A DNA stretch of 64,000 nt from Bacteroidia bacterium (GCA_018000995.1 JAGNIU010000016.1:1-64000), one strand, 5' to 3'. Positions 17,572 through 28,035 are shown, counted from the stretch's first letter. Numbers and translations: made by a program. The notes: generated by a model from the letters alone, not told the origin.

Positions 17572-19329
17572 TTACTTCCTAATAAAAATAAAATCTCCGC
17601 CCTCATCACCTACATTTGCGATTACGCCAAATTGTGGTAAGCTGCTGCTGTTATTTCCTACAGGTGTTTCAATGGCTTGAAACAAGGTGGCTGAAGAATA
17701 ATATTTGTCTTTGTTTTTTTCTAAACGGTCTAACAAATATTTAATGAATACACTTTTATTCGGAACAGTTTTTAAAGTTCCTGAAGTGATGGCTTTACGG
17801 CTTGGTAATTGATATTTCTTTTTAATTACATCAGTCGCCCCTACTAAACTAATAGAGCGGTTTTTAAAAATACTTCCGCTGAAGCAAGCATCAGAAATTA
17901 ATAACGTGTGTAATGATTTTATTTTACGCATCGCTGCTACTAATTGGTCGTTATATAACCAGTTCGCCGAGTTACTTACTTCTGCATCTTTTGGTAACCA
18001 ATATCCGATATCGTTATCATCTTCGTAATGTCCGTGTCCCGCATAAAAAATCAACACGTTATCGTCTTGTGTTACTTTTTTCGACATTTCATCTAATGCA
18101 ATAACTAATTCACGGCGTGTTGGACTTTTTAAAACTTGTACGTTTGATTCTTCGAATGTATAATTCTTTTTCAAACAGGCTGCTAAAGCTTCAGCATCTG
18201 TTACAGGCAAACCGCCTAAATCAGAAATAGAAGGGTCAGTATAATCACTACAACCAATTAATAAAGCGTAAAACTTTCCACCCTTACTAAAATCAACATC
18301 GGCAGCGTGCAATTCTACCATATCACCTTCTGATGCAATTTCTGCACGTTTGTCTTTATTGTTTTTCTCTTCTTTTGCTAAAACAACTTCTTCTTCTTTA
18401 GGTTCTTCCTTTTTAACTTCAGCTTTCTTAGTTTCTTTTACAGGTTTTGTTTCTTTCTTCTTTGCGGTCTTATCCTTTGCTCTTGATTTATCATTCACCG
18501 CAACATCCATATCAAGCGCTTCAACCTTTTTAGGCGTTGGCACTAAATACGGACGGTAATCTTTAATCACTTGTTCGTTGGTTCCTAAAACAATTTCAAC
18601 AGGTTCCATTGGTAATAAAGAAGCTTTTACTAAAGCATCATTCCAAATAATCTTTTTCTCACTGCCTTCACTTGATGTTTGAAATAAAAGAGTAACCGTT
18701 TCCGATTCGCCCTTTTTTATCATCCAGCTACTGGTACGTTTACGGATGTTATTTAAGGTATTGTCGCCTTCCTTTAATTCAATAACACCGGGATTTAAAA
18801 TAACAATATCGTTGCCAACGTTTGTTACTTTAATTTTCATTCCTAATTTGAATTCCTTATTGTAGTTTACATCTAAAATTGTGACATCACAACCGTTAAA
18901 CGATTCCTTCAGTTTAGCAGAAGCCGCAATTTCAGGAAATGCTACTATTTTTTCGTTTCCGGTCTTTTTTAAGCCATCAATGATTAACGACATTGCTTGT
19001 CCGTTCAGATTTTTACCCTTCACATCAAATGTATTTCCCTTTTTACCGTTTGGGGAAATAATCAATTCCTTTTCTTTTGCATAAATTTTAGCGCCACCGG
19101 CATAGAAATAGGCTTTACTGGGATCTACTACCACAAAAAAATCGTTTTTGTTTTCGAAACGTACTTTAGTTTTTACAAACGCATCGTTCGCATACGCACC
19201 TTCACTAAAAATGGTTAACTCACCAACAGTAACTTTAGCATCGAGGTATTTTACTTTTTCATCATTCGGATTTCCGGCTAAACAAATAGCGGTAACTAAA
19301 GTAAAAATGGGAAACAATAATTTTTTCAT
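17572..19329 (-). CDS. Secreted caspase-family (C14) peptidase
   Basis: A 585-residue exported protein. It has a signal peptide (MKKLLFPIFTLVTAICLAG), then about 230 residues of beta-rich domain, a highly charged Lys/Glu/Ala linker near residues 285-335, and a C-terminal caspase domain. The caspase domain starts at KFYALLIGCSDYTD and carries the catalytic dyad: His in VLIFYAGHGHYED and Cys in LLISDACFSGSIF. Metacaspase-like enzymes of this clan cut after basic residues in many cases, but specificity cannot be read here. The active site is intact. A TATTTTTG element lies 20-27 bases upstream of the start. The DUF4468-like gene follows in the same transcript. Confidence 0.92.
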   Translation of the reverse strand: MKKLLFPIFTLVTAICLAGNPNDEKVKYLDAKVTVGELTIFSEGAYANDAFVKTKVRFENKNDFFVVVDPSKAYFYAGGAKIYAKEKELIISPNGKKGNTFDVKGKNLNGQAMSLIIDGLKKTGNEKIVAFPEIAASAKLKESFNGCDVTILDVNYNKEFKLGMKIKVTNVGNDIVILNPGVIELKEGDNTLNNIRKRTSSWMIKKGESETVTLLFQTSSEGSEKKIIWNDALVKASLLPMEPVEIVLGTNEQVIKDYRPYLVPTPKKVEALDMDVAVNDKSRAKDKTAKKKETKPVKETKKAEVKKEEPKEEEVVLAKEEKNNKDKRAEIASEGDMVELHAADVDFSKGGKFYALLIGCSDYTDPSISDLGGLPVTDAEALAACLKKNYTFEESNVQVLKSPTRRELVIALDEMSKKVTQDDNVLIFYAGHGHYEDDNDIGYWLPKDAEVSNSANWLYNDQLVAAMRKIKSLHTLLISDACFSGSIFKNRSISLVGATDVIKKKYQLPSRKAITSGTLKTVPNKSVFIKYLLDRLEKNKDKYYSSATLFQAIETPVGNNSSSLPQFGVIANVGDEGGDFIFIRK

Positions 19330-19348
19330 AATCTTGAAATTTCTCTAT

Positions 19349-19356
19349 CAAAAATA
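19349..19356 (-). promoter_or_regulatory. TAnnTTTG (-7) promoter element for the caspase gene
   Basis: TATTTTTG on the minus strand matches TAnnTTTG and lies 20 bases upstream of the ATG at 19329. No clear -33 TTG was found at the usual distance. Confidence 0.45.
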
Positions 19357-19463
19357 CAAAAAAATCAATAGCTTATTGAATGAATTTTTAATGATTTTCG
19401 TGTTAAACCTTTACTGATTTTGGTAGTCCAATTGGGTTGTTTCTCGCAAAGACGCAAGGATTT

Positions 19464-20159
19464 CTATCTGCCTTCGTCTTTCCAGCGGTAGTAGCATTCC
19501 ATAACCTTATAATAAAGGTCATAGCCGTCGTGCGAGAGGATATAGTAATCTGTTAATGAAAAACAGTATCTGCGGAATTGTTCAAAATTTATATAATCAT
19601 CTCCGGTTAATTGACGTAAAATTTCAGGATTCAATTTTTGTGCTACTTGTTCATCAATCAAAACCTGTTCGAAAATGGCTGCCAGTTTACGTTGCTCTTT
19701 CCCACGCTTACTAAATTGCATATACAAAGCAGTAATCGGACTTTCCATAGCATTTACCACTTTTATTTTAGAGTCGTCGATAACCTTTTGCATTTTTTCG
19801 CGCTCGTAAGGTTTAATTTTAAAAGCGGTTACAGTAACGGCATTCAAATTGTACGTAATTTTACGCATTACAATTTTTACTTCTCCGTTTTCGTTAGTTT
19901 TTAATTTAGATACAGGAACTTTAAGTTTTACATAGCCAACAAAAGAAACAATTAAAGTATCACTGGGATTTGTTTTTAAATAAAATGAGCCGGAGTTATC
20001 ACTCATAGTACCATTTCCAGTACTTTTATTAATCACGTAAACAAAAGGCATTGCACTTACGCTATCCCCTTCAACAATTACACCTTTTATCAGTTGTTGA
20101 CTCCATACCTTGCTAAAACCCAAGGCTAATAAAACTATTATGAAATAAAGGCGCTTCAA
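19464..20159 (-). CDS. Carboxypeptidase-regulatory-like domain protein, exported
   Basis: A 231-residue exported protein with signal peptide MKRLYFIIVLLALGFSKVWSQ. Residues 22-105 form a CarboxypepD_reg-like beta sandwich: QLIKGVIVEGDS, MPFVYVINKSTGNGTMSDNSG and SDTLIVSFVGYVKLKVPV, the same module that opens TonB-dependent receptors of the SusC type. Here no barrel follows. Instead there is a helical region of about 110 residues (KMQKVIDDSKIKVVNAM, then KEQRKLAAIFEQ) ending with aromatic residues (CYYRWKDEG). This short architecture is widespread in Bacteroidota and uncharacterised. The 134-base spacer downstream (19330-19463) contains only the caspase promoter region and a short CGCAAAGACGCAAGG spacer motif. 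Confidence 0.85.
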   Translation of the reverse strand: MKRLYFIIVLLALGFSKVWSQQLIKGVIVEGDSVSAMPFVYVINKSTGNGTMSDNSGSFYLKTNPSDTLIVSFVGYVKLKVPVSKLKTNENGEVKIVMRKITYNLNAVTVTAFKIKPYEREKMQKVIDDSKIKVVNAMESPITALYMQFSKRGKEQRKLAAIFEQVLIDEQVAQKLNPEILRQLTGDDYINFEQFRRYCFSLTDYYILSHDGYDLYYKVMECYYRWKDEGR

Positions 20160-20284
20160 TTGTTTGCTAATTTAACGTTTAAGCGCATTATTTATTAACC
20201 ATTTGTGAATAATTTAACCTTTTTTAGAGGGTTTTAAGTCCCTGTTAATTGCCTTAATTAGCGTAAATTTATCCTTCGCACTAC

Positions 20285-22039
20285 ATGGAACAAGCATTTA
20301 TAGTATCGGCTCGTAAGTATCGTCCACAACATTTTAATACTGTTGTTGGGCAAACGCATATAACCAATACTCTAAAAAACGCCATTGCTCACAAACAATT
20401 AGCTCAGGCTTATTTGTTTTGTGGTCCGCGTGGTATTGGTAAAACAACTTGTGCGCGTATTTTCGCAAAAACCATTAACTGTTTTAATATTACGCCGGAA
20501 GGAGAAGCTTGCGATAAGTGTGAATCGTGTTTATCTTTTAATTCAGGTTCATCTTTAAACGTTTATGAATTAGATGCGGCGAGTAACAACTCCGTTGAAG
20601 ACATTCGTAATTTAGTTGACCAGGTAAGATTTGCTCCTCAATTAGGTGAATACAAAGTGTATATCATTGATGAGGTTCACATGTTATCTACTGCGGCTTT
20701 TAATGCATTTTTAAAAACATTAGAAGAACCACCTAAGCATGCTAAGTTTATTTTAGCAACAACAGAAAAGCATAAAATTATTCCTACCATATTATCGCGT
20801 TGTCAGGTTTTTAATTTTAATAGGATTAAGAATGAAGACATCTCGAATCACTTAGCTTACATCGCTAAAACAGAAAACGTAACTTTTGAACCGGAAGCTT
20901 TACATGTAATTGCACAAAAAGCGGATGGTGGTTTACGTGACGCTTGTTCTATTTTCGATCAGATGGTTGCCTTTACAGGAAATCATTTGAGCTATAAAGC
21001 CATTGTTGAGAATTTACATGTATTAGATTTTGATTACTATTTTAAGATTACTGATTTTTTAATGAACCAAAAGTTGCCTGACATTATGGTAACCTTTGAT
21101 GATATTTTGAAAAAAGGTTTTGATGCACACAATTTCATTAACGGGTTAGGCGAGCATTTACGTAATGTAATGGTGAGTCGCGATGCACAAACTGTTCAGC
21201 TTTTAGAAATAAGCGATAATTTAAAACCGAAATACGCCGAGCAAGCACAAAAAGCTCCCTTACCATTTTTATTAAAATGTTTAGCGTTGATTAGTAAAAC
21301 GGATGTCAATTATAAAGCCGCAAAAAATCCGCGTCTCTTAGTGGAGATGTGCTTAATGCAAATGGCTTATATAAACACCGCACCGACTAACGATGCGGAA
21401 AAAAAAAATGAGTTAACGGAAAGTCCTTTTCAAACTAATACTGCTACCATGGCAGTAAACACAACAAGCACCACTGCAACAGTTACACAACAACCAAGAA
21501 CAGCAAAGCTTGATGAGAAAATTGTAAAGACAGCAGAGAAACCTATTGTTCCATTTTCCGAATTAAAAATAAAAGCGCAGTTTAGTTTAAAAGATGTTGT
21601 GAAGGCTAACATGCCATCGGTAAACCAAACTATTGCTACCGAGAACATAGAAGTTGTTTTTGAAAATAAACCTTTTGATGGTGAAACGCTGATGAAAACT
21701 ATTCATGCGTTTGCATTACAAAAAAACGAAGCCGGTAACCGACAATTATTTACTACCATTACTACTGCAAAAATTGAAGTGAGTGATACGAATATTGTTA
21801 CATTAAATATCCATAACGAAGCGCAAAAAGAAATTCTGACAACTGTAAAACAGGATTTTTTAAATTTCGTCCGGAAAGAATTATCAAACAATACTATTGG
21901 TTTAGATATAAAAATTGAAATGGAAGTGACTGGAGCTGCAAAAGCGTATAAACCTTCCGATAAATTTAAATTAATGGCGGAGAAAAATCCTACTCTGTTA
22001 GAGCTGAAAAAACGCTTAGATCTTGAATTAGATTATTAA
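20285..22039 (+). CDS. dnaX: DNA polymerase III subunits gamma/tau
   Basis: A 584-residue clamp-loader ATPase that opens the sliding clamp and loads it at primed sites. The N-terminus has the conserved opening SARKYRPQHFNTVVGQTHI, Walker A GPRGIGKTT near residue 46, a four-Cys zinc module (NCFNI then CDKCESC), Walker B with IIDEVHMLS and the sensor region TTEKHKIIPTILSRCQ. Residues 370-450 are Thr/Lys-rich linker, followed by a small C-terminal domain with the tau-like end. I see no obvious slippery heptamer with a strong programmed-frameshift signal. The M16 peptidase gene follows after ten bases and is probably in the same transcript. Confidence 0.97.
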   Translation: MEQAFIVSARKYRPQHFNTVVGQTHITNTLKNAIAHKQLAQAYLFCGPRGIGKTTCARIFAKTINCFNITPEGEACDKCESCLSFNSGSSLNVYELDAASNNSVEDIRNLVDQVRFAPQLGEYKVYIIDEVHMLSTAAFNAFLKTLEEPPKHAKFILATTEKHKIIPTILSRCQVFNFNRIKNEDISNHLAYIAKTENVTFEPEALHVIAQKADGGLRDACSIFDQMVAFTGNHLSYKAIVENLHVLDFDYYFKITDFLMNQKLPDIMVTFDDILKKGFDAHNFINGLGEHLRNVMVSRDAQTVQLLEISDNLKPKYAEQAQKAPLPFLLKCLALISKTDVNYKAAKNPRLLVEMCLMQMAYINTAPTNDAEKKNELTESPFQTNTATMAVNTTSTTATVTQQPRTAKLDEKIVKTAEKPIVPFSELKIKAQFSLKDVVKANMPSVNQTIATENIEVVFENKPFDGETLMKTIHAFALQKNEAGNRQLFTTITTAKIEVSDTNIVTLNIHNEAQKEILTTVKQDFLNFVRKELSNNTIGLDIKIEMEVTGAAKAYKPSDKFKLMAEKNPTLLELKKRLDLELDY

Positions 22040-22049
22040 ATTCTATTCT

Positions 22050-24983
22050 ATGAGATTATTTAAAATTTCATTTCTTGCCTTACTCTGTCTAACAATTTGT
22101 GTTTCTGCGCAAAAACCAAAATCAGTTGATGCTTCGGTAAGCCCGAAACTAAATTACGAAACTGCACAAAACGATCCTTACAAAGCGCGTATATATACTT
22201 TAAGTAACGGCATGAAAGTGTATATGTCGGTTTACAAAGATGCGCCGCGTATTCAAACTTTAATTGCAGTGAAAGCAGGAAGTAAAAATGATCCGGCCAA
22301 TGCAACTGGTTTAGCGCACTATTTAGAGCACATGGTGTTTAAAGGGAGTGATAAATTTGGTAGTAAAGATTTCGTTAAAGAAAACGAACAGATAAAAAAA
22401 ATAGAAAATCTATATGAAATTTATCGTGTTACAAAAGACGAAAGTAAACGCAAAGTAATTTATCATCAAATCGATAGTATTTCAGGAATAGCAGCTAAAT
22501 ATGCCATCGCCAACGAATACGATAAAATGTTAGCAGCGATTGGAGCTGAAGGCACTAATGCTTTTACCTCGCACGATGAAACAGTTTATGTGAATGATAT
22601 TCCCAATAATCAAATTGAAAATTGGTTAAAAATTGAATCGGAGCGTTTCCGCAAACCGGTTTTGCGTTTATTTCATACCGAATTAGAAGCAGTGTATGAA
22701 GAAAAAAACCGTGGTTTAGATGATGATAATAACAAAGGTTGGGAAGCGATGATGGAAGGAACATTTAAAAAACACAGTTATGGAACCCAAACAACTATTG
22801 GAACCATTGAGCATTTAAAAAATCCTTCGATGAAGGAAATTATGAAGTACTACGAAAAAAATTATATACCGAATAATATGGCTATTATTATGAGTGGCGA
22901 TTTTGATCCTGATAAAACTATTGTAGAAATAGAAAAACATTTTGGAAAACTAAAATCCAAACCTATTGAACCCTACAAATTTGAAAAAGAAGCGCCCATC
23001 ACTTCTAAAGTTGTAAAAGAGGTTGTGGGTCCGGAAGCAGAGAATGTAGCTATGTCGTGGCGCTTTGAAGGTGCAGGTAGCAAAGATGCAGATATGATTA
23101 CACTCGTAAACGCTTTATTATGGAATAATACGGCCGGGTTAATGGATATTAACTTAAATCAAGCGCAAAAAGTGATTAGTAGCATGGCCTTTGCCTATAT
23201 TTTAAAAGATTACTCGATGCACAGTTTTGTAGTCACACCAAAAGAAGGACAAACTTTAGAAGAAGCCGAGAAATTAATTTTAGAACAAATAGAATTATTA
23301 AAGAAAGGTGAATTTCCGGATTGGTTACCTGAAGCTGTGATAACTGATTTTAAATTTTCTAAAACTAAAGAATTAGAAAATAATGGTGCGCGTGCTATGG
23401 CCATGTTGAATGCTTTTAAAAATGAGATTAAATGGCAACAGGCAATAAGCACCACTGAGCGTCTCTCAAAAATTACAAAACAAGAAATTATTGATTTCGT
23501 GAAAGCAAATTATCACGATAATAATTACGTTGTAGTTTACAAACGCATGGGAGAAGATAAGTCCGTACAAAAAGTCGAGAAACCCCAAATTACTCCCGTT
23601 GATGTTGACAGAGAAAATACTTCCGGGTTTGCAAAAGCTATTCTTCACGGAAAAACAGAAGCTATTCAACCAAAATATATAGATTACGAAAAGGATATTA
23701 TTAAAGCGGAACTAAAAGCCGGACTGCCGTTCTATTATACTCAAAACAATGAAAACTCAACTTTCGATTTGATATTTGTTTTTGAAATGGGAACAAATCA
23801 TGATAAAGTTCTAAGAACAGTAGCTGATTGCTTTCCATTTATCGGAACATCCAAAATGAGTTCGACACAAATACAAGAAGAACATTTTAAGTTAGGAAGT
23901 GCGATAGATTTTATTGTTGAAGAAGACCGAACAACAATTCATTTAGACGGGCTAAGCGACAATTTTGAAAAAACCTTAAAATTATTTGAATCCATTATTA
24001 ATGATCCACAACTAAATGAAACTGCCTTAAAAAATTGCGTAAGTGATGTGCTAAAAAAACGCAGCGACAATAAATTGGATAAAGAATTAATATTGAATAT
24101 GGCAATGATTAAGTACGCTAAATTCGGAGCATTTAATCCTTTTACCAATATTTTATCGGAGACTGAACTAAAAGCATTAACGGTTAATGATGTGACTCAG
24201 AAAATAAAAAACTTGAGCCAATACAAACACACTATACTTTATTATGGTCAGCATACATCTGAATCTGTAAAAACTATTTTGCAGACTAGTCATTTAACCG
24301 CACAGGTTTTAAAAGACGTGCCTACCGAATATGATTTTAAAGAGACAGGGTTTAGCAGAAACGTTTATGTTGTAGATTACCCAATGAAACAAGCTGAAAT
24401 AGTTATGCTAAGCGAAGGAGCATCTTATAACGAAAATTTATTGCCGGTGATAAAATTATATAACGGTTATTTTGGTGGGAATATGAGCGGTGTTGTGTTT
24501 CAGGATTTAAGAGAATCGAAAGCCTTAGCTTATTCTGCATCCTCAGAATATTTACCACCACGCAAACCCGGAAAAAAATACGTGAACTTTTCGTATATCG
24601 GTTCGCAAGCTGACAAACTACCGGAGGCTTTAAAAGGCATGAGTGATCTGCTAAATGAATTACCGAAAGCTGCAGCTTCATTTGAATCCGCTAAAGAATC
24701 TGTACTACAAGAAATACAATCGCAACGCATTACTAAAACCAATATTTTGTTTGATTATGTACAAGCTTTAAAGTTTGGACATAAAACAGATGTTAGAAAA
24801 AATATTTTCGAAAAAGTTTCTCTATTGACGTTTGACGACGTTAAAAAGTTTCAAGAAGAAAATATAAAAGGAAAACCGTACACTACTCTTGTTTTAGGTG
24901 ATAAAAATAGTATAGACTTAAAAGTGTTGGCAAAATACGGAACAGTCAAGGTGCTTTCTTTACAGGAAATTTTCGGATATTAA
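22050..24983 (+). CDS. Exported M16 (insulinase/pitrilysin) zinc peptidase
   Basis: A 977-residue exported metallopeptidase with signal peptide MRLFKISFLALLCLTICVSAQ. The inverted zinc motif HYLEHMVFKG (His-x-x-Glu-His) lies near residue 89, with the third ligand in TELEAVYEEKN about 120 residues later. The four-domain clamshell order of pitrilysins follows; the second half is catalytically inactive but carries the family motif DLRESKALAYS(A/S). The insertion between HxxEH and the third ligand is about 40 residues longer than in short mitochondrial-type enzymes, in keeping with the long periplasmic class. It probably degrades peptides in the periplasm. It is ten bases downstream of dnaX. Confidence 0.94.
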   Translation: MRLFKISFLALLCLTICVSAQKPKSVDASVSPKLNYETAQNDPYKARIYTLSNGMKVYMSVYKDAPRIQTLIAVKAGSKNDPANATGLAHYLEHMVFKGSDKFGSKDFVKENEQIKKIENLYEIYRVTKDESKRKVIYHQIDSISGIAAKYAIANEYDKMLAAIGAEGTNAFTSHDETVYVNDIPNNQIENWLKIESERFRKPVLRLFHTELEAVYEEKNRGLDDDNNKGWEAMMEGTFKKHSYGTQTTIGTIEHLKNPSMKEIMKYYEKNYIPNNMAIIMSGDFDPDKTIVEIEKHFGKLKSKPIEPYKFEKEAPITSKVVKEVVGPEAENVAMSWRFEGAGSKDADMITLVNALLWNNTAGLMDINLNQAQKVISSMAFAYILKDYSMHSFVVTPKEGQTLEEAEKLILEQIELLKKGEFPDWLPEAVITDFKFSKTKELENNGARAMAMLNAFKNEIKWQQAISTTERLSKITKQEIIDFVKANYHDNNYVVVYKRMGEDKSVQKVEKPQITPVDVDRENTSGFAKAILHGKTEAIQPKYIDYEKDIIKAELKAGLPFYYTQNNENSTFDLIFVFEMGTNHDKVLRTVADCFPFIGTSKMSSTQIQEEHFKLGSAIDFIVEEDRTTIHLDGLSDNFEKTLKLFESIINDPQLNETALKNCVSDVLKKRSDNKLDKELILNMAMIKYAKFGAFNPFTNILSETELKALTVNDVTQKIKNLSQYKHTILYYGQHTSESVKTILQTSHLTAQVLKDVPTEYDFKETGFSRNVYVVDYPMKQAEIVMLSEGASYNENLLPVIKLYNGYFGGNMSGVVFQDLRESKALAYSASSEYLPPRKPGKKYVNFSYIGSQADKLPEALKGMSDLLNELPKAAASFESAKESVLQEIQSQRITKTNILFDYVQALKFGHKTDVRKNIFEKVSLLTFDDVKKFQEENIKGKPYTTLVLGDKNSIDLKVLAKYGTVKVLSLQEIFGY

Positions 24984-25060
24984 TCTTCATTCGTTAAACT
25001 TGTCATTTTATTCTTCTATTAAAAGGATAATCCCTTTAAAATTATTACTTTTAAAGACTA

Positions 25061-26845
25061 ATGAAATTTCTCTTCAACCTCATATTTAAAGGTAACGGGT
25101 TGATAATTTGGATTCAAAACAAATTAACACCTAAACAGTTCATTATTTTCAGTTCCATTTTAATTGGATTAACTGCGGGCTTAGCTGCCGTGCTCTTAAA
25201 ACTATTTGTACATTGGTTTTTGGTTAAAATTGGAGGCATTGCAAATAACACTCAATGGATTATTGCTGCTTTTCCTATTATTGGAATTAGCCTATGCGTA
25301 ATTTACATTCATTACATTAATGGTAATAAATTAGGAAAGGGCTTGTCTAATATACTCTATTCCATTGCAAAAAAATCCAGCATTCTTCCTAAAGACCAAA
25401 CTTACAGTCATATCATTTCAAGCGCGCTAACCGTTGGTTTTGGTGGTTCGGCCGGATTAGAGTCGCCAATTGTGACAACTGGTTCTGCCATTGGCTCTAA
25501 TTTTGGACTAGCTTATAAACTTGGATACAAAGAGCGTACTCTTCTATTAGCTTGTGGTGCTGCGGCCGGAATTGCCGGAGCATTTAATACTCCTATAGCC
25601 GGTGTACTTTTTGCATTGGAAGTTCTTTTAGTAGAAGCAAACATTTCTGCCTTTATCCCAATTCTTATTGCATCCGCTGCAGGTGGTTTATGTTCTAAAA
25701 TAATTTTACATGAAGATATTTTACTCAATTTTGTTTTGCGTGAACCCTTCAATTACGAAAACATTCCCTTCTACATGTTACTTGGAGTTGTAACCGGGTT
25801 CTTTTCCTACTATTATTCGAAAATGTTTTTGTTAAGCGAAAGTTTCCTCAAAAAATTTGAAAAGAAAAAACTTTTGAGGGTACTATTAGGAGGAAGCGTA
25901 TTGTTTTTGATGATAATGATTTTTCCTCCTTTGTTTGGTGAAGGATACATAAAAATAAAACAACTTTCAGATTCCAATATAACCGATGCTTTTGCAGGTT
26001 CTCTTTTTGACGTTGCCTCCTTTACAAAAATTCAAATTTACCTCATTCTTTTTTTAACCATTTTAGTAAAGCCCTTTGCTACAGGTATAACACTTGGTAG
26101 TGGTGGTAATGGTGGAAATTTTGCGCCTTCCTTATTTGTTGGGGCATTTGTGGGATATTTATTTTCATCACTAATAAACGAGTTAGGTATTGAATTGCCG
26201 GTAAGTAATTTCACTCTTGTAGCCATGGCAGGAATTTTAAGCGGAATTTTTCACGCTCCCTTAACTGGAATATTTTTGATTGCCGAAATTACCGGAGGTT
26301 ATGAACTTATTATTCCTTTAATGGTTGTGGCTGCATTAAGCTATGCGGTTTCTAAATATTTTATGCCGCTAAGTATTGATATGCTAAAATTATCTGAAAA
26401 AGAAAAAATTATTACTACGAGTACCGACGCTTACCTTTTAAGTACAATAAATATTAGTGAGTTTATTGAACGTGATTTTACTGAAGTTCCTAAAGACATT
26501 AAATTAAGAGGCTTTGTTGAATTAATTGCCCATTCTAAAAGAAATATTTTTCCTGTTGTAGATAAGGACGGAAATCTTGTAGGTTTAATCAGTATCGACG
26601 ATATCAGGGAAATAATGTTTAAACAAGAACTGTACGATAAAATTTCAGTGAGTCAACTCATGAGTGCTCCAAAATATTTTATTGATTCGAAAGACGACGT
26701 TAACACTGTTATGAAACTATTTTCGGAATCCAATCTTTGGAACATACCGGTGCTTTCAAACAACAAGTACGTTGGCTTCATTTCTAAATCCACTTTGCTT
26801 GAAAAATACAGAAGTATATTGGTAAGCAATTCGATTGATCTTTAG
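25061..26845 (+). CDS. ClC-family chloride channel/transporter with CBS pair
   Basis: A 594-residue membrane protein. Residues 20-440 form the ClC fold, with the selectivity motifs GFGGSAGLESPIV (the gating Glu is kept in a G-x-E-x-P context) and GSGGNGGNFAPSLFVGA (GxFxP-type). Two C-terminal CBS domains (about residues 460-590, VPKDIKLRGFVELI and VSQLMSAPKYFI) usually bind adenine nucleotides and tune gating. The retained Glu fits either a proton-coupled antiporter or a gated channel. Nine bases separate it from the cation/proton antiporter gene, so anion and cation exchange are probably coordinated for pH or osmotic control. A TACTTTTA element precedes the start. Confidence 0.95.
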   Translation: MKFLFNLIFKGNGLIIWIQNKLTPKQFIIFSSILIGLTAGLAAVLLKLFVHWFLVKIGGIANNTQWIIAAFPIIGISLCVIYIHYINGNKLGKGLSNILYSIAKKSSILPKDQTYSHIISSALTVGFGGSAGLESPIVTTGSAIGSNFGLAYKLGYKERTLLLACGAAAGIAGAFNTPIAGVLFALEVLLVEANISAFIPILIASAAGGLCSKIILHEDILLNFVLREPFNYENIPFYMLLGVVTGFFSYYYSKMFLLSESFLKKFEKKKLLRVLLGGSVLFLMIMIFPPLFGEGYIKIKQLSDSNITDAFAGSLFDVASFTKIQIYLILFLTILVKPFATGITLGSGGNGGNFAPSLFVGAFVGYLFSSLINELGIELPVSNFTLVAMAGILSGIFHAPLTGIFLIAEITGGYELIIPLMVVAALSYAVSKYFMPLSIDMLKLSEKEKIITTSTDAYLLSTINISEFIERDFTEVPKDIKLRGFVELIAHSKRNIFPVVDKDGNLVGLISIDDIREIMFKQELYDKISVSQLMSAPKYFIDSKDDVNTVMKLFSESNLWNIPVLSNNKYVGFISKSTLLEKYRSILVSNSIDL

Positions 26846-26854
26846 ATATAATAT

Positions 26855-28027
26855 ATGGTTAACTCAATAATAATTACTCTTTGCTGTCTTCTTCTATTGG
26901 CCTATGTTTTTGATCTTACATCATCGATAACAAGAATTCCTTCTGTAATACTTTTACTAATATTAGGCTTAGCAGCTAAACTGGTCAGCAATTTTTTAGG
27001 TTTAGAAATCCCTGATTTAACATCGCTCTTACCCATATTTGGCACCATAGGACTTATTCTTATTGTATTAGAAGGTTCACTTGAGTTGGAATTAAATAAA
27101 AGTAAAAAAAGTGTAATTAGAAAAACTCTTGCTGCATCCTTTATTCAAATAGCACTTTTAAGCTTTGGGTTCGCTTTTTTGTTTTACTACTTTGGCGATT
27201 ATCCGTTTAGCCTAGCATTAATCAATGCTATTCCTCTTTGTGTTATCAGTAGCGCTATTGCAATTCCGAGTTCTAAAAATCTTAGTCCGGAAAAAAAAGA
27301 ATTTGTTATTTACGAAAGCAGTTTGTCAGATATTATAGGTGTATTGCTTTTCAATTTTGTTTTAACTAACGAAGTTGTCAATTTACATTCGTTTACAACT
27401 TTCGGTGTGCAATTAATAATTCTGGTTATCGTTTCCCTTATAGCCACCATTGGTCTTGCTTACTTATTACATAAAATCGATCATCATGTAAAATTTACGC
27501 CAATACTTATATTAGTTATTTTAATTTACGGGATCTCAAAATATTTTCATCTTCCGGCATTGGCTTTCATTTTAATCTTCGGATTAATTGCAGGCAACTT
27601 AGATGAATTCAAAAAAATTAAATTTATCGATAAAATACACCCTGAAACATTGAATGCAGAAATTCATAAATTTAAAGAGCTTCTTTCAGAAATGGCATTT
27701 CTTACAAGAGCGCTTTTCTTTTTACTATTTGGTTATCTGCTTGATGTGAATGACATTTTGAATGCTAACACAATTTTGTGGTCAGGCACTATTACCGTCT
27801 TAATTTTTGCTGTTAGATTTGCTCAATTACGTTTATTCGGAACGAAGAGCCTGCAACTTATTTTAATGGCCCCAAGAGGACTTATTACGATTTTATTATT
27901 CCTTAGTATTCCTTCTGAGAAAAGCATAGCGTTAGTAAACAAGCCTCTCGTTATTCAAGTCATTATTCTTACATCTTTAGTGATGATGCTTGGTTCTATA
28001 ATCGGCAAAAATAAAACCGCTGAATAA
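26855..28027 (+). CDS. Cation:proton antiporter (NhaP/CPA type)
   Basis: A 390-residue polytopic membrane protein with about 11-12 predicted spans and short loops. The pattern matches the Na+/H+ exchanger domain: IPSVILLLILGLAAKL in span 2, LILIVLEGSLELELN (the broken helix region), AIPLCVISSAIAIPSSKN in the mid-region, and YESSLSDIIGVLLFNFVL, which holds the conserved acidic residue of this superfamily (SDIIG). The protein ends without a TrkA-N or UspA tail, so it is a short, unregulated form. It is cotranscribed with the upstream ClC gene and converges with the radical SAM gene, eight bases apart. Substrate (Na+, K+ or Li+) is not determinable. Confidence 0.9.
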   Translation: MVNSIIITLCCLLLLAYVFDLTSSITRIPSVILLLILGLAAKLVSNFLGLEIPDLTSLLPIFGTIGLILIVLEGSLELELNKSKKSVIRKTLAASFIQIALLSFGFAFLFYYFGDYPFSLALINAIPLCVISSAIAIPSSKNLSPEKKEFVIYESSLSDIIGVLLFNFVLTNEVVNLHSFTTFGVQLIILVIVSLIATIGLAYLLHKIDHHVKFTPILILVILIYGISKYFHLPALAFILIFGLIAGNLDEFKKIKFIDKIHPETLNAEIHKFKELLSEMAFLTRALFFLLFGYLLDVNDILNANTILWSGTITVLIFAVRFAQLRLFGTKSLQLILMAPRGLITILLFLSIPSEKSIALVNKPLVIQVIILTSLVMMLGSIIGKNKTAE

Positions 28028-28035
28028 ATAAAAAT

